DNA of 64,000 nucleotides from Bacteroidia bacterium. Its GTDB lineage: Bacteria; Bacteroidota; Bacteroidia; AKYH767-A; OLB10. Numbering within the stretch: the stretch's first letter is position 1; each line of letters opens with the position of its first letter. The stretch is taken from contig JBAOIA010000011.1 of assembly GCA_037045145.1 (NCBI GenBank), forward strand, positions 248,001 through 312,000. The letters run 5' to 3'. Positions 18,067 through 25,391 of the stretch are shown in pieces. Below the pieces are notes generated by a model. The model ran no database searches and was not told the origin of the DNA. It worked only from the letters and a program-made list of their open reading frames with translations. A program made the translations under genes and the position numbers.

Positions 18067-18609
18067 TTCAACAGGAGGAGTGAATTTTTTAACAGCATTT
18101 TCATTGTATATCGTAGGGGACATGGACTGGCACCATCCACACTGTTTTTCCACTAACATTATCGTGGAATCATTGGTAATTACCCCTCGTAATTCAACCA
18201 AATCTCTTTTAACAGTAGTCTGATTAAATTTATAAAAATATTGTATATAAATTGAATCATTTATAATTTTATAACTTCCCCACCACTCTTTATTAGGAAA
18301 CTTATTCCAATATTTTTCTAATGATTCTGCGTAATCTTTAGGATTCGACCAAAACAAATTAGCCATGTTTTCTACACCATGTGGTGGCACATAAGTACTG
18401 CCATCTAAATAAAAACAAATATATCCTGTTGGGTAAGATTCATTACTACTTTTTATGAAATAAATACCATCATAACGAATACGGAATTTATTCTTCGAAA
18501 AAGGAACTTCCTTGAAATAGTTAAAACGTTTATGCTTACTTATGCAAGCTGGTAAATTAATAATAGTTACAATCAGTATTACCAAAATTATCCGTTTTTC
18601 ATATATCAT
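17968..18609 (-). CDS. Predicted immunity lipoprotein, cassette 3
   Basis: 213 residues. A hydrophobic leader ends LPAC, consistent with a lipobox. It shares KEWWGSYKIINDSIYIQYFY, a VELRG...NDSTIML block with CGWC, and the tail YKFYPTDFKPDSSKAWFLKK with its paralogues, while the middle differs strongly. It starts 15 nt after the toxin copy at 18625, the expected cognate toxin, and its last codons lie inside the start of the next toxin copy. Confidence 0.68.
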   Translation of the reverse strand: MIYEKRIILVILIVTIINLPACISKHKRFNYFKEVPFSKNKFRIRYDGIYFIKSSNESYPTGYICFYLDGSTYVPPHGVENMANLFWSNPKDYAESLEKYWNKFPNKEWWGSYKIINDSIYIQYFYKFNQTTVKRDLVELRGVITNDSTIMLVEKQCGWCQSMSPTIYNENAVKKFTPPVEYKFYPTDFKPDSSKAWFLKKRWYKKGLHESRK

Positions 18610-18624
18610 AATATTAGATTAAGA

Positions 18625-19218
18625 TTAATATAATGAATAAGGAGAGTTAAACTTATTAAACCTATAAAAGCCGGTAGGAGTGGTATAATCTATCTGAAAA
18701 TACGGTGAGCCTCCCCATAATATTCTTGCAAAACGAGACTGATGTAACCCATTTTGAATGGTATCCTGAATCCAAGGGGAATCTATGCCTATACGACTAA
18801 CAGTACCTGCACCATTTACTCCAAAATAAAGGGAACTATAAATTCTTTGCCCATATGTATAAGTCCCATTAGGATTATCTCCATAAATATGAGAAGTCCA
18901 ATTATTGTTCGTTTCGGATTTACCATCAACATAAGGATTATTAGTATATAAACTCACTCCAAGTCTTAAATTTCCATATCCCAGTTCAAACCCTGCTGTT
19001 CTGTACTTATCACTACTATTACCATTTACAATATTTAAAAACGCATCATTGGTCATACTAAAAGAAAAATCACCATTGTGGTATGAAGCATACCAGTTGG
19101 TTTGAGCATCATCACCACCATAGTGTGTAAAGCCCAAGGTATAGCTGCTGTTGCTTTGGTTATAAGTTGCCCCAAAGCCATATTGCCATTCATTGCCTTT
19201 GCTACTTCCTGCTTTCAT
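18625..19218 (-). CDS. Orphan Rhs toxin tip, type 23-like, copy 2
   Basis: 197 residues. Its first half, through NIVNGNSSDKYRTAGFELG, is nearly identical to the tip of the full Rhs at 20767; the second half differs at many positions but keeps GTVSRIGIDSPWIQD, QNGLHQS, GGSPYF and NSPYSLY. It has no export or core domains. ATG 19218 lies inside the 3' end of the immunity gene at 19202. The matching immunity gene follows after 15 nt. Confidence 0.7.
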   Translation of the reverse strand: MKAGSSKGNEWQYGFGATYNQSNSSYTLGFTHYGGDDAQTNWYASYHNGDFSFSMTNDAFLNIVNGNSSDKYRTAGFELGYGNLRLGVSLYTNNPYVDGKSETNNNWTSHIYGDNPNGTYTYGQRIYSSLYFGVNGAGTVSRIGIDSPWIQDTIQNGLHQSRFARILWGGSPYFQIDYTTPTGFYRFNKFNSPYSLY

Positions 19219-19294
19219 GAAGTCCTTTTTTATACCAGTGCTTTTTTAAAAACCATGCCTGACTGCTGTCGGGTTTGAAATCGGTAGGATGATA
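19036..19294 (-). repeat. Conserved cassette junction, copy A
   Basis: The same immunity-tail plus toxin-constant block as 17802-18066, spanning the 17-nt overlap between the two genes. Confidence 0.75.
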
Positions 19295-19804
19295 ATAACA
19301 AAGAATTGTATCCTGATCGAAAAAAGTCTTTAAATCATAAGCATAAGTTGGATAGATTATCAATGTTGAATCATTTAAAATTTTAGTTTTAGTTTCCAAA
19401 ACCATTCTTCCACAAAAGCAATCATTACATTTACCAAATTGTTGAAATATCATTGTTGAGTCACTTGTTACTTTATAATTACCCCATAATTCCTTATTAT
19501 TAAAATCGTATTTACTCAATAAATAATTTGGATTAAAAGGTGCATGGATCATATAAGGATCCATTAAGATAGAATCCTGAGGAGTTTTTTCGAACAGCAT
19601 GATATCTTTAACTAATCCATTCTCAAAAAAATAATAGGCTGTTTTTAATTTCTTGTCTGTAGATAAATAAACCCCATTCATAATAAATCTATTTTTTATA
19701 TCGGCAACAGGCTCCTTATAGATCTTATAGGGTTTAATACAATTTAAACAAGATGATAAAAGCAGGACAAATACAGCTAATAATACAAATGAAAAATTTT
19801 TCAT
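19202..19804 (-). CDS. Predicted immunity lipoprotein, cassette 2
   Basis: 200 residues from ATG 19804; a longer frame to 19861 would add a non-signal extension overlapping the toxin remnant. The lipobox LLSSC is at about residue 19. The mature part keeps GVYLS, ELWGNYKV..DSTMIFQQF, a NDSTLII block and the tail YHPTDFKPDSSQAWFLKK. It is more diverged than the others, and its middle has a CNDCFCG motif. It lies 11 nt after the truncated toxin copy at 19816. Confidence 0.66.
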   Translation of the reverse strand: MKNFSFVLLAVFVLLLSSCLNCIKPYKIYKEPVADIKNRFIMNGVYLSTDKKLKTAYYFFENGLVKDIMLFEKTPQDSILMDPYMIHAPFNPNYLLSKYDFNNKELWGNYKVTSDSTMIFQQFGKCNDCFCGRMVLETKTKILNDSTLIIYPTYAYDLKTFFDQDTILCYYHPTDFKPDSSQAWFLKKHWYKKGLHESRK

Positions 19805-19815
19805 AACAAATAGAG

Positions 19816-20034
19816 CTAATAAAGTGAAAAGGTAGAATAAATACCATAACGTAAATACCAATTAGTAGGTGGTCCATTTCTTGTATCAAAATACGGACTT
19901 CCTGAAATGTATTTATGAATACCATTTTGGAAAAAATCTTGTACCCATGACGCATCTACTCCAATTCTGCTAACCGTCATCCCTGAGTTTATTCCAAAAT
20001 ATAATCCTGCATATACTCTACTTCCTGCTTTCAT
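19816..20034 (-). pseudogene. Truncated orphan toxin tip, copy 1 (in-frame internal deletion)
   Basis: 72 codons. The usual start MKAGS is joined directly to the C-terminal part (RVYAGLYFGIN...TVSRIGVDASWVQDFFQNGIHKY...YSTFSLY). Compared with the 197-residue copies, about 125 residues are missing, yet the frame is kept. The DNA at the join fits recombination between GS-R and GK-R codons. The remaining part holds the most conserved R/D/H block but lacks half the fold, so it is probably non-functional. Confidence 0.65.
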
Positions 20035-20767
20035 GCAATCCTTTGTTATACCAATGCTTTTTTAAGAACCATGCCTGGCTGCTGTCGGGTTTGATATTTA
20101 TTGGAAAAAATTTATATTTTACTTTCGGTAAATAACTTTGTGGATTTTGTTTTTTATTGTATTCGCATTGATAGCAGTGAAACCACCGTCCACAATTTCT
20201 ATCTGTAATTAGTAACGTTGAATCATTCTCAAAATATCCGTTCAATTCAATCATATATCTTTTAAAGATAATACTTTCCTGATCCGTCCTTGTAAAATAT
20301 TGTATTTTTATCTTGTTTCCATTAATTTTATAAGCCCCCCACCATTCTTTAATTCCTTTATTGTTTTTATTTACATTGTTATTAAAAATATTATTTACAT
20401 TTTGATAAGGGTCACTCCAGAAAATCGAGTCATAAATATGCATATAAGGCTCAATGCTTCTAATTAACCATGGTCTATTTTTATCATACCCAAATTCAGT
20501 TTCCACCAAATAACGATTATGTCCCCCAGAACTACGAATATAAGTCAATCCATTAGTGTATAGAAATAAATATACGAATGGAACACACCTTTCAACTGGT
20601 TCACCATTTAAATAATAGATACCAGTTGTTTTAATATTAAAGGTATTTAAGTCTTCCTTTGGAAAAGAAAAATTAGTAAATTTTTTATGTGTTGTATAAC
20701 AACCAATTGTTAATAAACAAATTATAAAACTTGAATAATACGTAATTATTAAGATTATTTTTTTCAT
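20018..20767 (-). CDS. Predicted immunity lipoprotein, cassette 1 (cognate of the Rhs tip)
   Basis: 249 residues from ATG 20767; the upstream TTG is in frame but the ATG overlaps the Rhs stop as TGATG. The lipobox is TIGC. It shares GIYYLNG, FLYTNG, KEWWGAYKINGNKIKIQYF, IELNGYFENDSTLLI and the tail KPDSSQAWFLKK with its paralogues, and is the longest because of an insert at ~95-140. As the gene directly coupled to the Rhs stop, it is the best candidate for the active immunity protein. Confidence 0.7.
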   Translation of the reverse strand: MKKIILIITYYSSFIICLLTIGCYTTHKKFTNFSFPKEDLNTFNIKTTGIYYLNGEPVERCVPFVYLFLYTNGLTYIRSSGGHNRYLVETEFGYDKNRPWLIRSIEPYMHIYDSIFWSDPYQNVNNIFNNNVNKNNKGIKEWWGAYKINGNKIKIQYFTRTDQESIIFKRYMIELNGYFENDSTLLITDRNCGRWFHCYQCEYNKKQNPQSYLPKVKYKFFPINIKPDSSQAWFLKKHWYNKGLHESRK

Positions 20768-22320
20768 CAATAAAGTGAATAAGGAGAATAAAAACGATTA
20801 AACAAATAAAAACTTGCAGGGGTAGAGTAATCAGTAGGAAAATAAGGTGAGCCTCCCCATAATATTCTAGCAAATTTGGATTGATGTAATCCATTTTGAA
20901 TGGCATCCTGAATCCAAGGGGAGTCAATACCTATACGACTAACTGTATTTCCATCGCTAACACCAAAATATGCAGCACTATATATCCTTCTACCATCTGC
21001 ATATGCACCTTTTCCTGAAGCATTCTCTCCATAAATTGGAGATGGCCAATTTTCTCTGCTTTCTGAAACAGGATTATTCGTATAAATACTTACACCAATA
21101 CTTAAATTTCCATATCCCAGTTCAAACCCTGCTGTTCTGTACTTATCACTACTATTACCATTTACAATATTTAAAAACGCATCATTGGTCATGCTAAAAG
21201 AAAAATCACCATTTTGGTATGAAGCATACCAGTTGGTTTGAGCATCATCACCACCATAGTGTGTAAAGCCTAAGGTATAGCTGCTGTTGCTTTGGTTATA
21301 AGTTGCCCCAAAGCCATATTGCCATTCATTGCCTTTGCTATTATAAGAGTAACCTCCAGAAACACCAAACATCCAGTTGCCCGAACGATAACCAACATTA
21401 ACTCCTGCACTGATATCGCGCTGAATGCCAACCCCAACACTTGCTGCGGCTTGCCAATCGCCCTGGTTGTAGCTTGCATTAACTGAAACACCGATTGAAT
21501 ATACATCTAATCCTGCTGTTATCTTAAAATAATTGTTTTTGTATATTGTAAATTGACCCAACTGGCTCATTCCATTGGTTACGGTATTGGCAACATCACT
21601 AGAAAATTTCCAGTCGCCACCGCTTGACATTGCTGTACAAGAAAAGAAAAAAAGCCAGGAGGCTGCTTTTAGAAAATGCCCACTCGGATCCGTATATTTC
21701 AACGGATTATTGAGCGCATACGCATACCGGTTCATACCAATGGTACTCGACACATTGTTGTTGTAATTGTCAACACTTAACATGCGGCAGAGGGTGGGGT
21801 CGTACATGCGGCCGTTCATGTTTATCAAATCAAATTTTTCTAAATGCTCATGTCCGGTGTAACCTCTGTCGAAATACAGTGCCGATGGAGTTGGTGTAAG
21901 CGGAGCATTTGCCTGATACAGTGCCCATGTTTGTGGGTCTCTGCGCCTGCCCCAGGCATCAAAGCTCACCTGCTGCAGTACGTTACCTGCATCGTCTGTT
22001 ATACAATCTATGCTGCCAAGGTAATCTGTAGTTATATAGCGTGTGTTATACTGCGTTGCCGGTGTTTTTTCCACCACTGCCACCAACCCGTAAGGTGAAT
22101 GAATGTAATGCAATCTTCGCATTACATTATTGCTTGCATCTCTAAATTCCTCATAGTCGCCTGCATAGTATTTAATCTGTTCGGTGGTGTTGGTTTGCGT
22201 ATTTATCAGTTCGGTTTTAAAACGCTCGTCATCAGCTGCATAGGCTATGTTGTACTCATAGTCTCCTTCGGTTATCTGACTTGCTTTGTTAAAAGCGGTG
22301 TAGGCGATTTTTTGGAACAT
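20767..22320 (-). CDS. N-terminally truncated Rhs protein with type 23-like toxin tip
   Basis: 517 residues from ATG 22320 (a GTG at 22326 is also in frame). Residues 1-209 are the end of an Rhs/YD core, including DYLGSI..ITDDAGNVLQQVSFDAWGRRR, GYTGHEHLEKFDLINMNGRMYDP and MNRYAYALNNPLKYTDPSGH. After a short hydrophobic stretch and Gly/Tyr-rich beta segments comes the tip (from ~328, SKGNEWQYGFG to FYSPYSLY). A complete Rhs would need some 1000 or more upstream residues including a secretion domain, which are absent. The tip is predicted beta-rich; no nuclease motif was recognised. Confidence 0.8.
   Translation of the reverse strand: MFQKIAYTAFNKASQITEGDYEYNIAYAADDERFKTELINTQTNTTEQIKYYAGDYEEFRDASNNVMRRLHYIHSPYGLVAVVEKTPATQYNTRYITTDYLGSIDCITDDAGNVLQQVSFDAWGRRRDPQTWALYQANAPLTPTPSALYFDRGYTGHEHLEKFDLINMNGRMYDPTLCRMLSVDNYNNNVSSTIGMNRYAYALNNPLKYTDPSGHFLKAASWLFFFSCTAMSSGGDWKFSSDVANTVTNGMSQLGQFTIYKNNYFKITAGLDVYSIGVSVNASYNQGDWQAAASVGVGIQRDISAGVNVGYRSGNWMFGVSGGYSYNSKGNEWQYGFGATYNQSNSSYTLGFTHYGGDDAQTNWYASYQNGDFSFSMTNDAFLNIVNGNSSDKYRTAGFELGYGNLSIGVSIYTNNPVSESRENWPSPIYGENASGKGAYADGRRIYSAAYFGVSDGNTVSRIGIDSPWIQDAIQNGLHQSKFARILWGGSPYFPTDYSTPASFYLFNRFYSPYSLY
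21172..21339 (-). repeat. Toxin-constant block within the Rhs gene
   Basis: 168 bp encoding SKGNEW...NDAFL, nearly identical to the 5' parts of the orphan toxin copies at 19036-19203 and 17802-17969. It would let an orphan tip be crossed onto this Rhs. Confidence 0.75.
21697..22161 (-). repeat. Rhs core repeat, copy 2
   Basis: 465 bp encoding GDYEEF...NNPLKY, nearly identical to 24100-24564. Confidence 0.85.
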
Positions 22321-22336
22321 TACCACATTACCCCTA

Positions 22337-23251
22337 TTATCTAAAATATTTAATTCCCAAACTTTCTACATAAAAATAAGCATTAGTGCTTTTTTTATAA
22401 GTTTTTTTTGTGCGTAAACACTCATCAGTAATAATAAATTGCGTATAATTAGATTTATCCCAATATTCAAGCAAGGATGGCTCTCCTGGTCTTCTACAAT
22501 CAACATCAGAAGTAAGCGATGTTGTTATAATCTTCTTTAGATTATTTAAATCTCTATCTTTTAGTATTACAGAATCTTTTTTTATCATTTTAATACCTTC
22601 TCCATCATTTGACAATCCAATTGTTTTATAAAAAGTAGCTGACTTTTCATGAAATTTTATTTCATACAAAAAATATATTCTTTCACAAGTCAGCTCATAC
22701 GTTATGCTCGGTTTAATGTCAGTTCTATTTTTTAAACAAGATTGCTTTAAATTCGTGGGAATTAATATTCTTAACGAAGGGGTTTGCTCTTCAACAATCT
22801 TCTCTACCCTTAACTTTTTATATATATACGAAAACCTTGCATCATCTATTACTTCAATATAATTATTCACAACACCATTATTTACTAATGTTTTAACATC
22901 AGTGGAGTTTACTGAATGTAGAGGATTAAAAGTTATAAGAGTATCTGTACATTCAATATCAATAGTTTTTAACACATAATGCATTCCTCTATTTTTTTTA
23001 TTTGAGCTAAAGATTTCACTATTGTTATCAATAATATTCACCATACCTATATTAAATTTAAAATTGCCAAAATCATCAACATTGTATGTTAGCGTATATA
23101 TAGAATCGTGTGTTACATACAATACAGGTTTACGTTTAATGACGACCTCTTGGAGTTGCATAAACGAGTTTTCTTTTTGAGAATAACAATATGGCGTGTA
23201 GCCTATCAAAAAGATAAAACAATGTGCAAAAAATATTCTAATAGTTACCAT
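22337..23251 (-). CDS. Exported partner (candidate immunity) of the upstream Rhs tip
   Basis: 304 residues with a signal peptide (HCFIFLIGYTPYCYSQ). The mature part is beta-rich with no family I recognise; segments include LQEVVIKRKPV, typical of Bacteroidota envelope proteins, and a lysine-rich middle. ATG 23251 overlaps the stop of the Rhs at 23245 by 7 nt, the tight coupling expected of a toxin-immunity pair. It is unrelated in sequence to the lipoprotein family of the downstream array. The immunity role is inferred. Confidence 0.6.
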   Translation of the reverse strand: MVTIRIFFAHCFIFLIGYTPYCYSQKENSFMQLQEVVIKRKPVLYVTHDSIYTLTYNVDDFGNFKFNIGMVNIIDNNSEIFSSNKKNRGMHYVLKTIDIECTDTLITFNPLHSVNSTDVKTLVNNGVVNNYIEVIDDARFSYIYKKLRVEKIVEEQTPSLRILIPTNLKQSCLKNRTDIKPSITYELTCERIYFLYEIKFHEKSATFYKTIGLSNDGEGIKMIKKDSVILKDRDLNNLKKIITTSLTSDVDCRRPGEPSLLEYWDKSNYTQFIITDECLRTKKTYKKSTNAYFYVESLGIKYFR

Positions 23252-24570
23252 TGAATAAATGGAATTATAGTTCTGGAATAAAATAAATCTCGGAAAGAAG
23301 ATACTGGATTGCTTAAATAACGATAACCATAAATTTTAACACTACTAATTCTTTCTAAAGATTCAAATCGGTAGGTAGTACCATGAAGTTCTTGTTTTAT
23401 TATGGTATTTCCTATTAGGGAGTTATTAGATGGAACTTCGACTCCTGTTAATCTATCAACATTTGATGAAGCTTTAATGGTTGCAACAAAATTACCATCC
23501 GAATTAGTGTTAATTTTAATATATTCTCCTTCCACTACTTGAGTGTCGTATGAACCATTCACCTCACTATAACCTACCTTGTTATCATTTAAAGCATTCA
23601 ACGATGCATCACCAATTCGATTAATTTTAACAATCACATTTTGTTTTTCTGCACCAGTCCAAAAATTTCTGTCATGAATAACAGCATCTATTCCTCCTGT
23701 AACTCCACCAAGAACCCCTCCTACAACGGCTCCTATTGTTCCATCGTGAAGACCTGCTTGAAGCATTTGTCCTATATTTTTGTTTTCTATAATTGAGTTG
23801 CCAAATCCAGTTACAAAGCCTCCTGCAAAGCCCGCCCCCGTACCGGTCACAAACCCCGAAGCAAAGCCTGTACCTGCAGCCGTTGAAGTGCCCACAAAAC
23901 CTGCTCCAAATCCCGCTCCACCAACTACAGATGCTATTCCTCCTCCCACACCGGCTGCTAATGCGCCTGCTGCTGCACCAACACCAAAAAAACCAAGCCC
24001 TTTTGCATTAAATTGAGCGCCATGTACAGCCCAATTTACAACTCCCCCCACAACAGCACCTATTACAATATGCCATATATGCCCATCTTCTTCATAATAT
24101 TTTAAAGGATTGTTCCCAACATACGCATACCTGTTCATGCCAATGGTACTCGACACATTGTTGTTGTAATTGTCAACACTTAACATGCGGCAGAGGGTGG
24201 GGTCGTACATGCGGCCGTTCATGTTTATCAAATCAAACTTTTCTAAATGCTCATGTCCGGTGTAGCCTCTGTCGAAATACAGTGCCGATGGAGTTGGTGT
24301 AAGCGGAGCATTTGCCTGATACAATGCCCATGTTTGTGGGTTTCTGCGCCTGCCCCATGCATCAAAACTCACCTGCTGCAGTACGTTGCCTGCATCGTCT
24401 GTTATACATACTATGCTGCCAAGGTAATCTGTAGTTATATAGCGTGTGTTATACTGCGATGATGGTGTTTTTTCCACCACTGCCACCAACCCATAAGGTG
24501 AGTTAATGTAATGCAATCTTCGCATTACATTATTGCTTGCATCTCTAAATTCCTCATAGTCGCCCGACAT
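23245..24570 (-). CDS. N-terminally truncated Rhs protein with unrecognised toxin tip
   Basis: 441 residues. Residues 3-157 are the same Rhs core end as in the Rhs at 20767, closing with NNPLKYYEEDGH. Residues ~165-300 are a glycine/alanine-rich segment (VVGGVV..GALAAGVGGG..GFGAGF) of the kind seen before many Rhs tips and thought to help membrane passage. The last ~135 residues (from AEKQNVIVKI to PFIQW) form the variable tip; no known toxin family was recognised. The ATG is fused directly to mid-core sequence, so this is a displaced Rhs fragment. Confidence 0.78.
   Translation of the reverse strand: MSGDYEEFRDASNNVMRRLHYINSPYGLVAVVEKTPSSQYNTRYITTDYLGSIVCITDDAGNVLQQVSFDAWGRRRNPQTWALYQANAPLTPTPSALYFDRGYTGHEHLEKFDLINMNGRMYDPTLCRMLSVDNYNNNVSSTIGMNRYAYVGNNPLKYYEEDGHIWHIVIGAVVGGVVNWAVHGAQFNAKGLGFFGVGAAAGALAAGVGGGIASVVGGAGFGAGFVGTSTAAGTGFASGFVTGTGAGFAGGFVTGFGNSIIENKNIGQMLQAGLHDGTIGAVVGGVLGGVTGGIDAVIHDRNFWTGAEKQNVIVKINRIGDASLNALNDNKVGYSEVNGSYDTQVVEGEYIKINTNSDGNFVATIKASSNVDRLTGVEVPSNNSLIGNTIIKQELHGTTYRFESLERISSVKIYGYRYLSNPVSSFRDLFYSRTIIPFIQW
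24100..24564 (-). repeat. Rhs core repeat, copy 1
   Basis: 465 bp nearly identical to 21697-22161, encoding the last 155 core residues; only scattered substitutions differ. Confidence 0.85.
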
Positions 24571-24668
24571 ACACTTTGTTTATATGATTATACTCTCAAA
24601 AGTAAAAAATTTTTTCATGTATTGTTTTTTGTATTCTATGGCAAGCGTTAATTACATCCTCGTCTCTC

Positions 24669-24706
24669 GCACACTATGCTACCCGTCAGACGAGGATGAG
24701 GGGGGA
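24669..24706 (+). repeat. Dispersed intergenic repeat, copy 2
   Basis: A 23-bp core identical to the copy at 15205-15227. Here it is also the right arm of an inverted repeat: CATCCTCGTCT about 20 bp upstream pairs with AGACGAGGATG. Confidence 0.6.
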
Positions 24707-24726
24707 TTCCAAAACCAACTGTATAA

Positions 24727-25125
24727 TTAATTCAATGCTGCATATGTAATTCCTGCCAATATCATAAGGATTATTGAAAATGTCATATATGCAATAGTAA
24801 TCAATATAAAATGTACTTTCTTAAGCCTATTGGTTTTGTCATAATACTCTTCTATTTTTTTATAATTACTATTATAAAGAAATAAACTTTTGTTGATGAA
24901 ATATAATATAATAGGAAAAATTGAAAAGAGAAGTAAAAATAATATCTTATTTATTGGAAAGAATTGTATCACCTTAGTGAGAGTTAGCGTTACTCCAAAA
25001 TAATTTGTTATACCGAACAAAAGCACATTTGTTGATGACTCAGGAACTAAATGTTGTAAGTTTTCCTTTGTCGTTAGCTTAACACATTTATAAATTATAT
25101 AAAACAGATAATAATATGGATTCAT
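24727..25125 (-). CDS. Small membrane protein upstream of the Rhs fragments
   Basis: 132 residues, probably three hydrophobic segments (near VLLFGITNYFG, FLLLFSIFPIILYF and FILITIAYMTFSIILMIL) around a charged loop YNSNYKKIEEYYDKTNRLKK. No family was recognised. Small membrane proteins of this shape are common beside Bacteroidota Rhs tips, so it may be an immunity protein for a tip lost or located elsewhere. It is separated from the Rhs at 23245 by a repeat-bearing gap. Confidence 0.6.
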   Translation of the reverse strand: MNPYYYLFYIIYKCVKLTTKENLQHLVPESSTNVLLFGITNYFGVTLTLTKVIQFFPINKILFLLLFSIFPIILYFINKSLFLYNSNYKKIEEYYDKTNRLKKVHFILITIAYMTFSIILMILAGITYAALN

Positions 25126-25338
25126 GGCTTAACTCTGTTAGGTGTTAAAACTGGTGCAGGAGCATTACACAAATGTAATCAGTAAATGGTGTTCATAAAA
25201 ATATCTTTTGGCTCATTTTATTTGAGCCTTTCGGCTCACATTGCTCAAACTACATTATGAAAAATAGCAATTATTAAAAAAACCTAACCGAAATCATAAA
25301 TTTTCTTTATGAAAACTATGTGCTGAACCCCTGAAAAA

Positions 25339-25372
25339 AAAGAGGTTGCTGTATTTAAACAACAACCTCTTT
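25339..25372 (-). terminator. Terminator of the DUF2723 gene
   Basis: AAAGAGGTTG paired with CAACCTCTTT (10-bp stem), followed on the minus strand by a run of T. Confidence 0.75.
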
Positions 25373-25391
25373 ATTATCGTTACTGAAAAAT

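Noticed and set aside
23780..24016. Proline/alanine-rich plus-strand frames opposite the glycine-rich part of the Rhs at 23245
   Set aside because: They are the antisense image of Gly/Ala codons; the Rhs frame is clearly the coding one.
15196..24706. Repeat pair considered as a CRISPR or attachment site
   Set aside because: Only two copies, 9.5 kb apart, with no spacer array, no cas genes and no integrase or tRNA nearby. Kept only as a dispersed repeat.
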